Source: Roseicitreum antarcticum
GTDB taxonomy: Bacteria; Pseudomonadota; Alphaproteobacteria; Rhodobacterales; Rhodobacteraceae
NCBI RefSeq assembly: GCF_014681765.1
Contig: NZ_CP061498.1
Coordinates: 186,001-250,000 of the forward strand
Direction of reading: 5' to 3'
Length of the DNA: 64,000 bases
Part shown: positions 1 to 7,868 of the stretch, piece by piece
Numbering within the stretch: the first letter of the stretch is position 1
Layout: every line of letters begins with the position of its first letter
Made by a program: the position numbers and the translations under genes
Notes under the pieces: model-generated
The model's database searches: none
Told to the model about the DNA's origin: nothing
Seen by the model: the letters and a program-made list of their open reading frames with translations, nothing else

Positions 1-1
1 C

Positions 2-109
2 ATGGATATCGCCGCTGGGTCCGGCGACCTTGTCGAGATCAACGCCCATATCGCCGGAAGCGGCCGCAAGCTGAGTGAAATATGGACTTTCCAATGGAAA
101 AAACCGTGA
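2..109 (+). CDS. opgG: OpgG (periplasmic glucan biosynthesis), C-terminal end only
   Basis: An open frame runs in from the left edge and stops at 107-109. Its last 35 residues end in TWTF-like sequence (EIWTFQWKKP), which resembles the C-terminus of OpgG/MdoG, the periplasmic protein needed to build the branched backbone of osmoregulated periplasmic glucans. The next gene, opgH, begins inside this one, the coupling expected of an opgGH operon. Only the tail is visible, so the call leans on the tail sequence and the opgH and opgC neighbours. Confidence 0.7.
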   Translation: MDIAAGSGDLVEINAHIAGSGRKLSEIWTFQWKKP

Positions 110-282
110 CCATCGTGACGGATTGTGAACGCACCGCGCCGAACGCACGCGATGCGGCGGCGAAGGCCTGCGCCTTACCCGAGGCGCCACTGCCGATGCC
201 GCTGCAAAACCTGTCCCCTGCTGATGCGCCGTGGTTGTCTGTCACCCGCGTGCCGCGTCCCCCACTTCTGGTGCAGCCCTGA
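82..282 (+). other. opgH: Displaced N-terminal part of opgH, out of frame with the rest
   Basis: An ATG at 82 lies inside the opgG tail and opens a 66-codon frame containing LPEAPLPMPLQNL. That resembles the PEAPL-MP-Q segment found near the N-terminus of alphaproteobacterial OpgH. The frame is one base out of register with the large opgH frame. The shift can be placed in the C5 run at 259-263; adding one C would join 82 to 2084 as one protein of about 667 residues. Whether this is a real frameshift or a base-calling error cannot be decided from the sequence. Confidence 0.55.
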
Positions 283-2084
283 GCTTCCTGCCTGATACGG
301 CACGGGGCACCCCTGAAGGTGCCTCGGTGGTCGGCCTGCGTGTGCTGGGCGTCGTACTGGCCCTCGTCTTCGGCTTTTTGGCCGCCGCATTGTTCATCCA
401 GTACGCCGCGATGACCCGGCTGAGCGAATGGTTCTGGCTGGCCGCCGTCTTGCTTGGCATCTCTACAGCATGGCTGGCGTGGGGCGCCTATCTGGGCGCG
501 CTGGGGCTTGCCCCGATGCGCGCCCGCCCGCCCGAGGCCGAGGTCATCACCGCACGGACGGTGGTGTTGGTGCCAATCTGCAATGAGGATGCGCTGACCA
601 CCTTCGCCCGCGTCGCAGCGATGCAGCGGCAGCTTGCCGGTGCCCCGGCGCAAGTCGATTTCGCGATCCTGTCCGATACCGGCAGCACGTCGGGCGCGCA
701 GGCTGAAGAGGCTGCGTTGACGCGGCTTCTGGCCGATGCCCATTCTGCGGGTGGCATGATTTACTACCGCCGCCGCACGCAGAACACCGGGCGCAAGGCG
801 GGCAATATCGCCGATTTCATCACCCGGTCCGGCGCTGCATGGGACTTTGCACTGGTGCTCGACGCCGACAGCCTGATGGAGGCCGCGACGATCCTGCAGA
901 TGATCCGGCGGATGGAGGCCGCGCCGGATCTGACGCTGTTGCAGTCCTTGCCGCGTGTCGTGCGCGCACGCTCTGTTTTTGGCCGGGCGATGCAATTCGC
1001 CTCAGGGTTTCACGGTCCCGTTTTCACCCGTGGGCTGGCGCGGCTTCAGGGGCGCACCGGGCCCTATTGGGGGCACAATGCGCTGGTGCGTATTCCCGCC
1101 TTTGCCGCTAGTTGCGGTTTGCCAGAACTTCCGGGGCGCGCGCCTTCAGGCGGTCATATCCTGAGCCATGATTATGTCGAAGCCGCGCTACTGGCGCGCG
1201 CCGGGGGGACGGTCCGCGTCGACCCTGATTTGGGTGGGTCCTACGAGGAAGCGCCTGAAAACGTAGTGGCCCATGCGCGCCGTGACCGCCGCTGGTGTCA
1301 GGGCAACCTGCAACACGCGCGCCTGCTGCGCACCCGTGGCCTGCGCCTTTGGAGCAGGGCAATTTTTGTGCAAGGGATCATGAGCTACCTCGCTTCAGGC
1401 CTCTGGGCGACGTTTCTGATCGCGGCGCTGCTGGCGGGGTTGTGGCAGGCGGCGCCGGATTACTTTCCGGGCGTGGTGGCGATCTATCATGAGCGTATCG
1501 GCTTCCTGCCGGTCCTGCCGGTCGATGCCAGCGGGCGCGCGATCGGTTTGTTGATCGGTGTCTTCGGGCTGTTGTTGCTGCCCAAACTGCTGGTCACGGT
1601 CGAGGCCGCCATCACTGGGCGTACCCGGGCGCATGGCGGCACCGGGGCGTCGCTGCTGTCCGTACTGGCCGAACTGGCGCTGAGCGCGGCGCTTGCCCCG
1701 GTGCTGATGGCCTATCAGGTGCGGTCGGTGCTTCAGGTGGTGTCTGGACAGGACGGCGGCTGGCCCCCCAATGCGCGTGGCGATGGCGCGTTGACCTTGG
1801 CCGAGGCCTGGGCCGCTGCGTGGTTCATCACGCTGACAGGGGCCATCGGGCTGGGCTTTGCTGCGACGATGGTGCCGCAGCAGTTGCCATGGCTGCTGCC
1901 GGTGCTGGTGCCCATGTTGCTGGCGCCTGTGCTGATCGCCTGGACATCGCGGCCGGGCCGACACCAGGCGGTTCACGCCACGCCCGAAGAGCGTGATCCC
2001 CCCGCCATCCTTGCCCTGCATGACGCGATCCTGAACCGGTGGCAGCAGGGCGCCACAGCGGATGCCGCGCTGGCCGTGGCCTGA
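231..2084 (+). CDS. opgH: Glucans biosynthesis glucosyltransferase OpgH
   Basis: OpgH is an inner-membrane family 2 glycosyltransferase that polymerises UDP-glucose into the linear backbone of periplasmic glucans. The open frame holds two N-terminal membrane segments (about residues 35-100), the metal-binding motif LDADS (about 205), RRDRRWCQGN as the QxxRW-type motif (about 375) and four or more C-terminal membrane spans. The GTG at 231 is only the first possible start in this frame and has no ribosome binding site. The natural start is more likely the ATG at 82 or 97 in the neighbouring frame, with a one-base defect in the C run at 259-263. opgC follows four bases after the stop. Confidence 0.9.
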   Translation: MVVCHPRAASPTSGAALSFLPDTARGTPEGASVVGLRVLGVVLALVFGFLAAALFIQYAAMTRLSEWFWLAAVLLGISTAWLAWGAYLGALGLAPMRARPPEAEVITARTVVLVPICNEDALTTFARVAAMQRQLAGAPAQVDFAILSDTGSTSGAQAEEAALTRLLADAHSAGGMIYYRRRTQNTGRKAGNIADFITRSGAAWDFALVLDADSLMEAATILQMIRRMEAAPDLTLLQSLPRVVRARSVFGRAMQFASGFHGPVFTRGLARLQGRTGPYWGHNALVRIPAFAASCGLPELPGRAPSGGHILSHDYVEAALLARAGGTVRVDPDLGGSYEEAPENVVAHARRDRRWCQGNLQHARLLRTRGLRLWSRAIFVQGIMSYLASGLWATFLIAALLAGLWQAAPDYFPGVVAIYHERIGFLPVLPVDASGRAIGLLIGVFGLLLLPKLLVTVEAAITGRTRAHGGTGASLLSVLAELALSAALAPVLMAYQVRSVLQVVSGQDGGWPPNARGDGALTLAEAWAAAWFITLTGAIGLGFAATMVPQQLPWLLPVLVPMLLAPVLIAWTSRPGRHQAVHATPEERDPPAILALHDAILNRWQQGATADAALAVA

Positions 2085-2088
2085 AGTC

Positions 2089-3330
2089 ATGCACGCGCCC
2101 GTTTCTCCACCTGTGTTTGTGTCAGTCGCCGAGTCTCCGGACTCGCGGGTCGCGCCTGCCGCCGCCGCAACGGGCCGCGACCATCGCATCGACGTGATCC
2201 GCGGCCTGGCGCTGGCGATGATTTTCATAAATCATGTGCCCGGTACGGTGTTCGGGCAGTTAACCAGCCGCAATTTCGGCTTCTCCGACGCGGCTGAGGC
2301 GTTCGTGCTTTTGGCAGGCATCTCGGCGGCCTTGGCCTATGGGCCGCGGCTGGCGGCCGCACCGCGCTGGCCCGGGGTTGCACGAATCTGGGCGCGGGCG
2401 TGGACGCTGTATCTGGTGCATCTCCTGATCTCGTTGGTGGCGATCGGTATTGTCGCGGCTATGGCGGTTTGGGGCGGCAGCACGCGCATGTTGTCGATGG
2501 ATAATTTTGCGCCGCTGCTGCACGATCCGCTGGGCGTCTATATCGGCCTGCCGACGATGCTACATCAGTTCGGCTATGTGAACATACTGCCGCTTTATGT
2601 GTTGTTCATGCTGGTGGCGCCCGCCGCGATCTGGCTGGGGCTACGGCGCCCGGCATGGTTGCTGGCGGTGTCGGTCGGGCTGTGGGTGCTGGCCGGCACG
2701 ACGCGGGTGAACCTGCTGACCTTTCCGGGGCTGAACGGCTGGTTCCTCAATCCGCTGGCCTGGCAGTTGCTGTTCGTTGTCGGGCTGCTGATCGGGCTGC
2801 GGTTGAAAGCGCGTAGCAGACTTGTGCCGGTGCATCCCGCGCTGGTGACGCTGGCCTTGGGGTATGTCGCGCTGGCGCTTCTGTGGATAAAAGTTCCTGC
2901 GGTGCACGAAGTAGCGAATACGGCGATGGTCTGGCTGTCGCAGCAGGGCGCGCCGCGGCTGGTCACGCATTTCGACAAGGGCCATTTGGAGGTGTCGCGA
3001 CTGCTGCACATTCTGGCGCTGGCCTATCTGCTCAGCGTCTGGCCATGGTTCAGGCGCAGCGCCCCGGCGTGGGCATTCCGTCCGCTGGCAATCATGGGAC
3101 GCCAGGCGCTGCCAGTCTTTGCTCTGGGCACGATACTGGCGTTCATGGCCCGCGCGATGCGCGAACTTTGGCTGCTGAACGGTAACCTGCCGTCGCTCAC
3201 TTTCGATTTCGTCGTCATCGCCAGCGGACTGATGTTGCAACTGGGGTTCGGGGCGCTGCGTGAGTATGCTAAGAATGTGCCGACACGCCGTGAAGTGGAA
3301 CCCGGATCGGGCGATTCTTTGGACCGGTGA
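2089..3330 (+). CDS. opgC: OpgC-type acyltransferase (succinylation of periplasmic glucans)
   Basis: A 413-residue protein with about ten membrane spans. Near its N-terminus RIDVIRGLALAMIFINHVPG is the signature of OpgC and related membrane acyltransferases. In Rhodobacter sphaeroides opgC lies in the opgGIHC operon and adds succinyl groups to the glucans; the position right after opgH supports the same role. The start at 2089, four bases after the opgH stop, is preferred over the ATG at 2062, which would overlap opgH. The last codons may be borrowed from the adjacent IS remnant, so the C-terminal 15 or so residues may not be ancestral. Confidence 0.85.
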   Translation: MHAPVSPPVFVSVAESPDSRVAPAAAATGRDHRIDVIRGLALAMIFINHVPGTVFGQLTSRNFGFSDAAEAFVLLAGISAALAYGPRLAAAPRWPGVARIWARAWTLYLVHLLISLVAIGIVAAMAVWGGSTRMLSMDNFAPLLHDPLGVYIGLPTMLHQFGYVNILPLYVLFMLVAPAAIWLGLRRPAWLLAVSVGLWVLAGTTRVNLLTFPGLNGWFLNPLAWQLLFVVGLLIGLRLKARSRLVPVHPALVTLALGYVALALLWIKVPAVHEVANTAMVWLSQQGAPRLVTHFDKGHLEVSRLLHILALAYLLSVWPWFRRSAPAWAFRPLAIMGRQALPVFALGTILAFMARAMRELWLLNGNLPSLTFDFVVIASGLMLQLGFGALREYAKNVPTRREVEPGSGDSLDR

Positions 3331-3770
3331 CGGCGTGCAGCTTATTGTTCATGCCCCCTTCATGCGCCCGATTTGGCGAGAACGCCCCCCTTTTTTGCCT
3401 GTAGGCCTGAGGCGGTGCGGTGCGCTTTCAAATAGGTCGCGTCGATCATCATGGTCTTGTGTCCCGCGCCTTCCGCGCCCAGCCCCGCCATGATCCGGGC
3501 GAAGACGCCCTTTTCACTCCAGCGTTTCCAGCGGTTGTAGAGTGTGTTGGCCAGACCATACGCCCCAGGCGTATCGCACCATCGCAAACCAGTGCGATTG
3601 AAGAAGACTATGCCACTCAGAACCCTTCGATCATCGACCCGGGGCTTGCCATGGCTCTTGGCAAGAACGGTTTCAGGCGCTCAATTTGCGCCTCGGTCAG
3701 CCAGTAAAGATTGTACATAGCTCAGGCCTCCTTGCCGAGCCTCGATCACGACAACGGACTGAAATCAATG
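3331..3770 (-). mobile_element. Decayed IS5/IS427-family insertion sequence remnant
   Basis: Read on the minus strand, an ATG at 3718 starts MYNLYWLTEAQIERLKPFLP, the usual N-terminus of IS5-group transposases. The reading then changes frame. The segment 3360-3587 (RWSEKGVFARIMAGL, MIDATYLKAHRTAS) matches the middle of these transposases, and after another shift RSRQIGRMKGGMNNKLHAV continues it to about 3330. The catalytic C-terminal half is absent and at least two frameshifts are present, so it cannot be active. Weak similarity (RPIR) may continue into the 3' end of opgC. Outer ends and a target duplication were not found. Confidence 0.85.
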
Positions 3771-3780
3771 GGTCTGGAGC

Positions 3781-5280
3781 CTAGCTCCCGCGCGCTTTGC
3801 GGCGCAGTAGCCAGACGAAGAACACCCCTCCCACAAGCCCAGTGACGATGCCGATGGGAATATCCTCGGGGCGCACAAGGGTGCGGGCGGCAATGTCGGC
3901 CCAGATCAGGAACACCGCCCCCGCCAGCATCGACGCGGGCAGCACACGGGCATTATCGCCGCCCACCACCAGCCGGACGATATGCGGGATCATCAGCCCG
4001 ACAAAGCCGATCACGCCCGAAAACGCCACCATCACCCCGGTGACCATGGCGGCCACGACAAAGACCGTCAGCCGGAAACGCGCCACCGGAATGCCCAGCG
4101 TGGCGGCGGTCTCATCCCCGATTGTCATGGCGTTGAGCGACCCAGCGACCAGCCGAAGCCAGATCGCCGCGCCCGTCAATACCAGTGCGGGCCAGATCAG
4201 ATGTACCCATTGCGCCAGCCCGAGGCCGCCCAGCATCCAGAAGACCACAGTATGCGCCGCGCGCGGATCGCCCAGGAAAATCAGCACATTGGCCAGTGAC
4301 ATCACGATGAACGACACCGCAACGCCGGTCAGCACCAGCCGGTCGGCACTGGTGGCCTGCGCGAAACTGGCCACTGCCAGCACCAGAAGCGTCGACGCCA
4401 GCGCACCCGCGAAGGCCAGCAGCGGCACCGTCGCCAGCCCCAGGAACATTCCGGTGTGCAAAAGCGCCAGAATGGCACCGAACGCCGCTCCCGAAGAGAT
4501 CCCCAGCAAATGCGGATCGGCCAGCGGGTTCCGCGTCACCGATTGCAGAACCGCCCCCACCAGCGCCAGCCCCGCGCCCACCAGGGCCGCCAGCAGCGCG
4601 CGCGGTAGCCGGATGTCCCAGACGATGGCGGCGCGCCCCATTGTCCAGTCGGGCACGATCAGCCCTTGAGAGATCAGCCAGGGGAACAGTTTCCCCGCGA
4701 TCACCCCCCAGACCGTGCCGGGCGCGATGCTAACGGCGCCGATGCTGACCGCCGCCGAGATCGAAAGCACCAACACCACCAGCCCCAGCACCCACAGGCC
4801 CCGCGATGCTTGCCGCACCTGTCTGGGTCGGCGCGCGGGGGCGGGCGGAACACCGGCATCGCCCGTGGCACGCGTGCGCGGTACTTCCCGGTCGGCGTAG
4901 TGCCCGCCGCTTTGGTGCCCGTCACCTTCGTGCCCATGGCTTTGGTGCAGTTTCTCTGGGTACCCGCCGTCGTGCCACGCGCCGTCGTGCCACGCGCCGT
5001 CGTGCCATGCGCCGTCGTGCCAGTGCCCGTCTTCCTCTCGGCCTTCTGCTTTGATGCCACCCGTCGCAAGGACGCTTTCGACGGATCCATCCGCCCCGGC
5101 TCGTGCTGAAAGGGCGCTGTCCGCTTTCGCCCTTGCTTGCCGCAGCGCGTCTCGTCCCGTCACTTCGGCCTGGGGCAGCACTGAGCGATGCTCGGCGCCG
5201 CCGCTGGCGTCCTGTGCGCCGTCAGACAAAGGGCCATCACCTTGGCGTCCGTCAGTACCGGATTTTGGGGCGACCTTCAC
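3781..5280 (-). CDS. btuC: FecCD/BtuC-type ABC transporter permease with His-rich N-terminal extension
   Basis: The last 340 residues are a standard FecCD-family permease (RLPRALLAALVGAGLALVGAVLQ, NPLADPHLLGISSGA, GFVGLMIPHIVR), the membrane channel of corrinoid, siderophore and metal-chelate importers. About 160 unusual residues precede it, including residues 86-127 with four WHDGA-type repeats and HQSHGHEGDGHQSGGH. This tail would face the cytoplasm and could bind metal ions. I start at the GTG at 5280, just after the binding-protein stop; an upstream ATG at 5355 would overlap that gene by 74 bases. It is the last gene of the riboswitch-led operon. Substrate (cobalamin, cobinamide or a cobalt chelate) is inferred from the riboswitch. 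Confidence 0.85.
   Translation of the reverse strand: MKVAPKSGTDGRQGDGPLSDGAQDASGGAEHRSVLPQAEVTGRDALRQARAKADSALSARAGADGSVESVLATGGIKAEGREEDGHWHDGAWHDGAWHDGAWHDGGYPEKLHQSHGHEGDGHQSGGHYADREVPRTRATGDAGVPPAPARRPRQVRQASRGLWVLGLVVLVLSISAAVSIGAVSIAPGTVWGVIAGKLFPWLISQGLIVPDWTMGRAAIVWDIRLPRALLAALVGAGLALVGAVLQSVTRNPLADPHLLGISSGAAFGAILALLHTGMFLGLATVPLLAFAGALASTLLVLAVASFAQATSADRLVLTGVAVSFIVMSLANVLIFLGDPRAAHTVVFWMLGGLGLAQWVHLIWPALVLTGAAIWLRLVAGSLNAMTIGDETAATLGIPVARFRLTVFVVAAMVTGVMVAFSGVIGFVGLMIPHIVRLVVGGDNARVLPASMLAGAVFLIWADIAARTLVRPEDIPIGIVTGLVGGVFFVWLLRRKARGS
4966..5025. repeat. Four tandem 15-bp units coding His-rich repeats
   Basis: Units of 15 bp (GCCGTCGTGCCACGC and variants) lie head to tail inside the permease gene. 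Because the unit is five codons long, each copy adds WHDGA in frame on the minus strand. The two leftmost units are identical and the last is divergent, so the array probably grew by slippage. Confidence 0.9.
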
Positions 5281-5281
5281 A

Positions 5282-6247
5282 TCACTGCCCGTGGAAGGCG
5301 CGTGCCAGCGTGCGGATGCCGCGGATGTTGCGCGGGCCGGGCGTCGCCTCGACATATTCCAGGACCACGAAACGGTCGTTCACCACTGCGTCGATATGGG
5401 CGAAGGCGGGGTTGCTGCGCAGGAAGGCGATCTTTTCGTCCGCCGTCACCTCGCCGTAGTTGACGATGATGATGACCTCGGGATCGCGTTCCACCACAGG
5501 TTCCCATGCCACGCGGGTCCAACTGCTTTGCACGTCGTCCATGATGTTGCGCCCGCCCGCGGCCTCGATCATCGCGGTGGGCATGGCAAAGCGCCCGGCG
5601 GTGAAGGGCGTATCCTCGCCGCTGTCATAGACGAAGACGCGCAGCGGGTCGCCATCGGGGATGGTTGCTGCCACCGCTGCCAGTTCCGCCTGCCAGCCGT
5701 CGATCAGTGTCTCGGCCCGGTCGGGCACGTCAAAGATCGTGGCCAGATTGCGGATGTCGGTGAACAGGTCGTCCACGGCAGCCTGGTCGCGGTCCATGAT
5801 GTGGCTGCAGCTTTCGGTCAGCTCATACACTGCGATACCATAAGGCGCGAGGGTGTCGGGCGTCACCTCGCCCCCAACGCGCATCCCGTAGTTCCAGCCG
5901 GCGAACCAGAAGTCGGCATCCGCGCCCACCAGCACCTCGCGCGACGGGTAGCGCGCCGCGAGCTCCGGCAATTCCGCCACGCCCGCGCGCATTTCTTCGT
6001 CCAGCGTCTTCCAGCCCGATATGCCGGTATAGCCCACCATGCGGTCGGTCAGTCCCAGCACCAGCATCATCTCGGTCAGGTTCACATCGTGCGATACCGC
6101 GCGGGCGGGGGCCGCGTCAAACGTCACCTCGCGGTCGCAGCTTTGCACCGTGACGGGATAGGCGAGTGCAGGGGTGGCGCAGGCCAGCGTCGAAAGCACG
6201 AAGGGAAGGGCGATCGGACGCGCACGCGGAAGGGTTGGGGGGGTCAT
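5282..6247 (-). CDS. btuF: Periplasmic substrate-binding protein of a corrinoid/metal-type ABC importer
   Basis: A 321-residue protein with an N-terminal signal peptide (about residues 1-29, ending ATPALA) and a periplasmic binding protein fold of the BtuF/FepB class. Recognisable stretches are ARAVSHDVNLTEMMLVLGL, RMVGYTGISGWKTL and DPEVIIIVNYGE. The fold delivers a large chelate to an FecCD permease. The start overlaps the stop of the ATPase gene as ATGA and the permease follows directly, so the three form one operon under the upstream cobalamin riboswitch. I infer a corrinoid or cobalt-related ligand; the sequence alone does not rule out a siderophore. Confidence 0.85.
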   Translation of the reverse strand: MTPPTLPRARPIALPFVLSTLACATPALAYPVTVQSCDREVTFDAAPARAVSHDVNLTEMMLVLGLTDRMVGYTGISGWKTLDEEMRAGVAELPELAARYPSREVLVGADADFWFAGWNYGMRVGGEVTPDTLAPYGIAVYELTESCSHIMDRDQAAVDDLFTDIRNLATIFDVPDRAETLIDGWQAELAAVAATIPDGDPLRVFVYDSGEDTPFTAGRFAMPTAMIEAAGGRNIMDDVQSSWTRVAWEPVVERDPEVIIIVNYGEVTADEKIAFLRSNPAFAHIDAVVNDRFVVLEYVEATPGPRNIRGIRTLARAFHGQ

Positions 6248-7035
6248 GCGTGGGTCTCCTGTTGCATGTCATCAAAGAGCGAGAAGTCGAAACGGCTATG
6301 GCCGCGCGGCATGGCCCGCACCCCGAAAGCGCGTGCGACCAGATCGGGGGTGAGCACCTCGGCCACCGGGCCGAAGGCCAGCGCCTTGCCGCCTGCCAGC
6401 ACCAGCAGGTCATCGGCAAAGCCCTGCACCAGGTTTAGGTCGTGCAGCGAGGCCACGACCGTCGCGCCCAGCCCGCGTACCAGTCGCAGCACCTCCAGCT
6501 GGTGGCGGATGTCCAGATGGTTCGTTGGTTCATCCAGCACGATCAGTCCGGGCTGTTGCGCCAGCGCACGTCCGACCATGACGCGTTGCCGTTCGCCGCC
6601 CGACAACGTTCCGAACGGGCGGTCGGCAAAGTCGTGCAGTCCCAGCCGGTCCAGCGCGTGGTCCACCAGATGCGCGTCATGGGCCGAAGGCCCGGCAAAG
6701 CTGCGCCGGTGCGGCGCGCGGCCAAGGGCCACGATCTCGGCCACGCTGAGCGCGAAATCGGTGGGTTGTTCTTGCAGCACCGCTGCGACCCGCTGGGCGA
6801 CGCGGCGCGCGGGCAGGCGGTGAATATCGGCACCATCCACAAGCACGCGCCCGGATTGGGGTTGGTTGAAGCGGTAGATCAGCCGCAGCAGCGTTGATTT
6901 GCCCGCGCCATTCGCGCCCAGCACGCCCAGCACCCGGCCGGGGTTTAGCGTCAAGCTAACGGGATGCAGGATGCCGCTGCCCCAAGCTACGCGGTCAAGT
7001 TCCAGCGCGGCGGGGGCCGGATCGGGGCAGTTCAT
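6244..7035 (-). CDS. btuD: ABC transporter ATP-binding protein (BtuD/FecE type)
   Basis: The 263-residue ATPase has Walker A GANGAGKST (about residues 40-48), the signature LSGGERQR (about 143), Walker B LIVLDEPT and a following H-loop histidine in VVASLHDLN. Its length and the DLN motif are typical of ATPases serving FecCD permeases. It drives import through the permease at 3781-5280. Its ATG overlaps the stop of a possible 51-codon frame upstream, and the cobalamin riboswitch lies about 270 bases further upstream. Confidence 0.9.
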   Translation of the reverse strand: MNCPDPAPAALELDRVAWGSGILHPVSLTLNPGRVLGVLGANGAGKSTLLRLIYRFNQPQSGRVLVDGADIHRLPARRVAQRVAAVLQEQPTDFALSVAEIVALGRAPHRRSFAGPSAHDAHLVDHALDRLGLHDFADRPFGTLSGGERQRVMVGRALAQQPGLIVLDEPTNHLDIRHQLEVLRLVRGLGATVVASLHDLNLVQGFADDLLVLAGGKALAFGPVAEVLTPDLVARAFGVRAMPRGHSRFDFSLFDDMQQETHA

Positions 7036-7187
7036 GGCGCGGTCTCCGTCAGCAGGGTCAGCCGGGACGCGGGAAAGAGGCCTGCCAGTTGTACGGCCGC
7101 AGCCCTGATGGCATGCGGCGTCGGGACGCTGCAGGTTCTCTCCAGCGGACAGGTCAGGCGGATGCGGGGATCAGGCGCGTGCTGCAT
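7032..7187 (-). CDS. Possible small protein translationally coupled to the ABC ATPase
   Basis: A 51-codon frame ends with ATGA overlapping the ATPase start. It contains LTCPLERTC, a possible Cys pair. The ATG at 7187 has only a weak AGG upstream. A second short frame (7171-7260, 29 codons) has a strong GGAGGA site and overlaps the first; a one-base shift would join them into about 80 codons. I do not recognise either. They may be two leader genes, one frameshifted gene, or chance. Confidence 0.35.
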   Translation of the reverse strand: MQHAPDPRIRLTCPLERTCSVPTPHAIRAAAVQLAGLFPASRLTLLTETAP

Positions 7188-7260
7188 CACTGCCACCTAT
7201 CCCTGCGGAAAGGTCGCATGCGATCTGTACAGCCCGCACGCAGGCGTAGGTCTCAGCCAT
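7171..7260 (-). CDS. Possible 29-codon leader after the riboswitch
   Basis: This short frame starts at an ATG with a very good ribosome binding site (GGAGGAGGAAGTC just before it), the first good initiation site after the riboswitch. It encodes MAETYACVRAVQ followed by 17 more residues. Its role may simply be to be the start site that the riboswitch hides, or it may be the front of a frameshifted gene that continues in the 7032-7187 frame. Confidence 0.35.
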   Translation of the reverse strand: MAETYACVRAVQIACDLSAGIGGSDAARA

Positions 7261-7304
7261 GACTTCCTCCTCCGGGGCACCCCGCCCGGTTTCAAGTTGC
7301 ACAA

Positions 7305-7480
7305 GTGATGGCAGGTCTCCTGGCTCGCGGCTGTCATTTTCCTCCGCCTTCCCGGGCTGTCAGGCCCAGTGGCTACCGGAGGTCATGCCGCTTACAGTTG
7401 CGGGGGCAGCACCGGAATTGGGGTTTGGCCCCGCACCGGTTTCCCTATTCTCCCGGCTTTCACCGGGCACCATCAGATTT
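7305..7480 (-). promoter_or_regulatory. Cobalamin riboswitch
   Basis: Read on the minus strand the region contains the B12 box GAGCCAGGAGACCTGCC (7311-7327), the conserved core GCCCCCGCAACTGTAAGCGG, and the early AGGGAAACCGGTG element, in the order of a class I cobalamin riboswitch. It precedes the ABC importer operon on the same strand, so binding of adenosylcobalamin should repress the importer. This is the best evidence that the importer handles a corrinoid or its precursor. Confidence 0.95.
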
Positions 7481-7481
7481 G

Positions 7482-7510
7482 GGCGTACAGAGCGGCCTGC
7501 GGCTTGTCAA
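7482..7510 (-). promoter_or_regulatory. Likely sigma-70 promoter of the riboswitch operon
   Basis: On the minus strand a perfect TTGACA lies at 7510-7505. Seventeen bases later is TACGCC, a weak -10 element, at 7487-7482. Transcription from here would begin right at the 5' edge of the riboswitch. The weak -10 makes this tentative. Confidence 0.4.
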
Positions 7511-7709
7511 TATCCGGCAGCGGGTCGGCGTGCTGCGCTCAAGGGTCGGTTGTCGAGGTGATTTGCCGATTTTTTGGACAATTGCCGATGGAATGATCTG
7601 TGCCTTGACGCACCGTCGGCCCTGTAGGAGGCGCTTCGTGGGCCTAAAGTGCTGCAAAAACAGCGGTTTTTCGTCCGGATTGGCGGGCGCGCGGCCTTTG
7701 GGCGTGTTC

Positions 7710-7737
7710 TTGACAGGCGTGCGTCGAGGTGTATGAC
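7710..7737 (+). promoter_or_regulatory. Promoter of the nickel importer operon
   Basis: TTGACA at 7710-7715 is followed after 16 bases by TATGAC at 7732-7737. The -10 element lies inside the left half of the NikR operator, so bound NikR would block RNA polymerase. Confidence 0.6.
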
Positions 7738-7758
7738 GAATTTTAAAATTTCTCATAC
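7731..7758 (+). promoter_or_regulatory. NikR operator
   Basis: GTATGA at 7731-7736, sixteen bases, then TCATAC at 7753-7758. This is exactly the GTATGA-N16-TCATAC palindrome bound by nickel-loaded E. coli NikR. A nikR gene with all the expected nickel ligands lies at the other end of the operon. Confidence 0.95.
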
Positions 7759-7868
7759 TTTGGGTCATTGTGCCGGGATGATGCTGCGATGCCCCACAGC
7801 CCGCTGTATGTGCGACTGCCGATCCTGACTGTCCTTTCGTCGTCTCGACTGCCCCAATGGAGTGTCCC

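Larger units (their letters stand above)
7481..7868. other. Divergent regulatory region between the two metal importers
   Basis: This gap of about 390 bases separates the riboswitch operon from the nickel operon. It holds the minus-strand promoter near 7482-7510, the plus-strand promoter and NikR operator at 7710-7758, and about 110 bases of untranslated leader before the ATG at 7869. No further gene was seen in it. Confidence 0.6.

Noticed and set aside
39-995. 318-codon minus-strand open frame
   Set aside because: Antisense to opgH; composition and lack of motifs mark it as a shadow.
5051-6823. 590-codon plus-strand open frame
   Set aside because: Antisense to the ABC permease start, binding protein and ATPase, which are clear family members in one operon.
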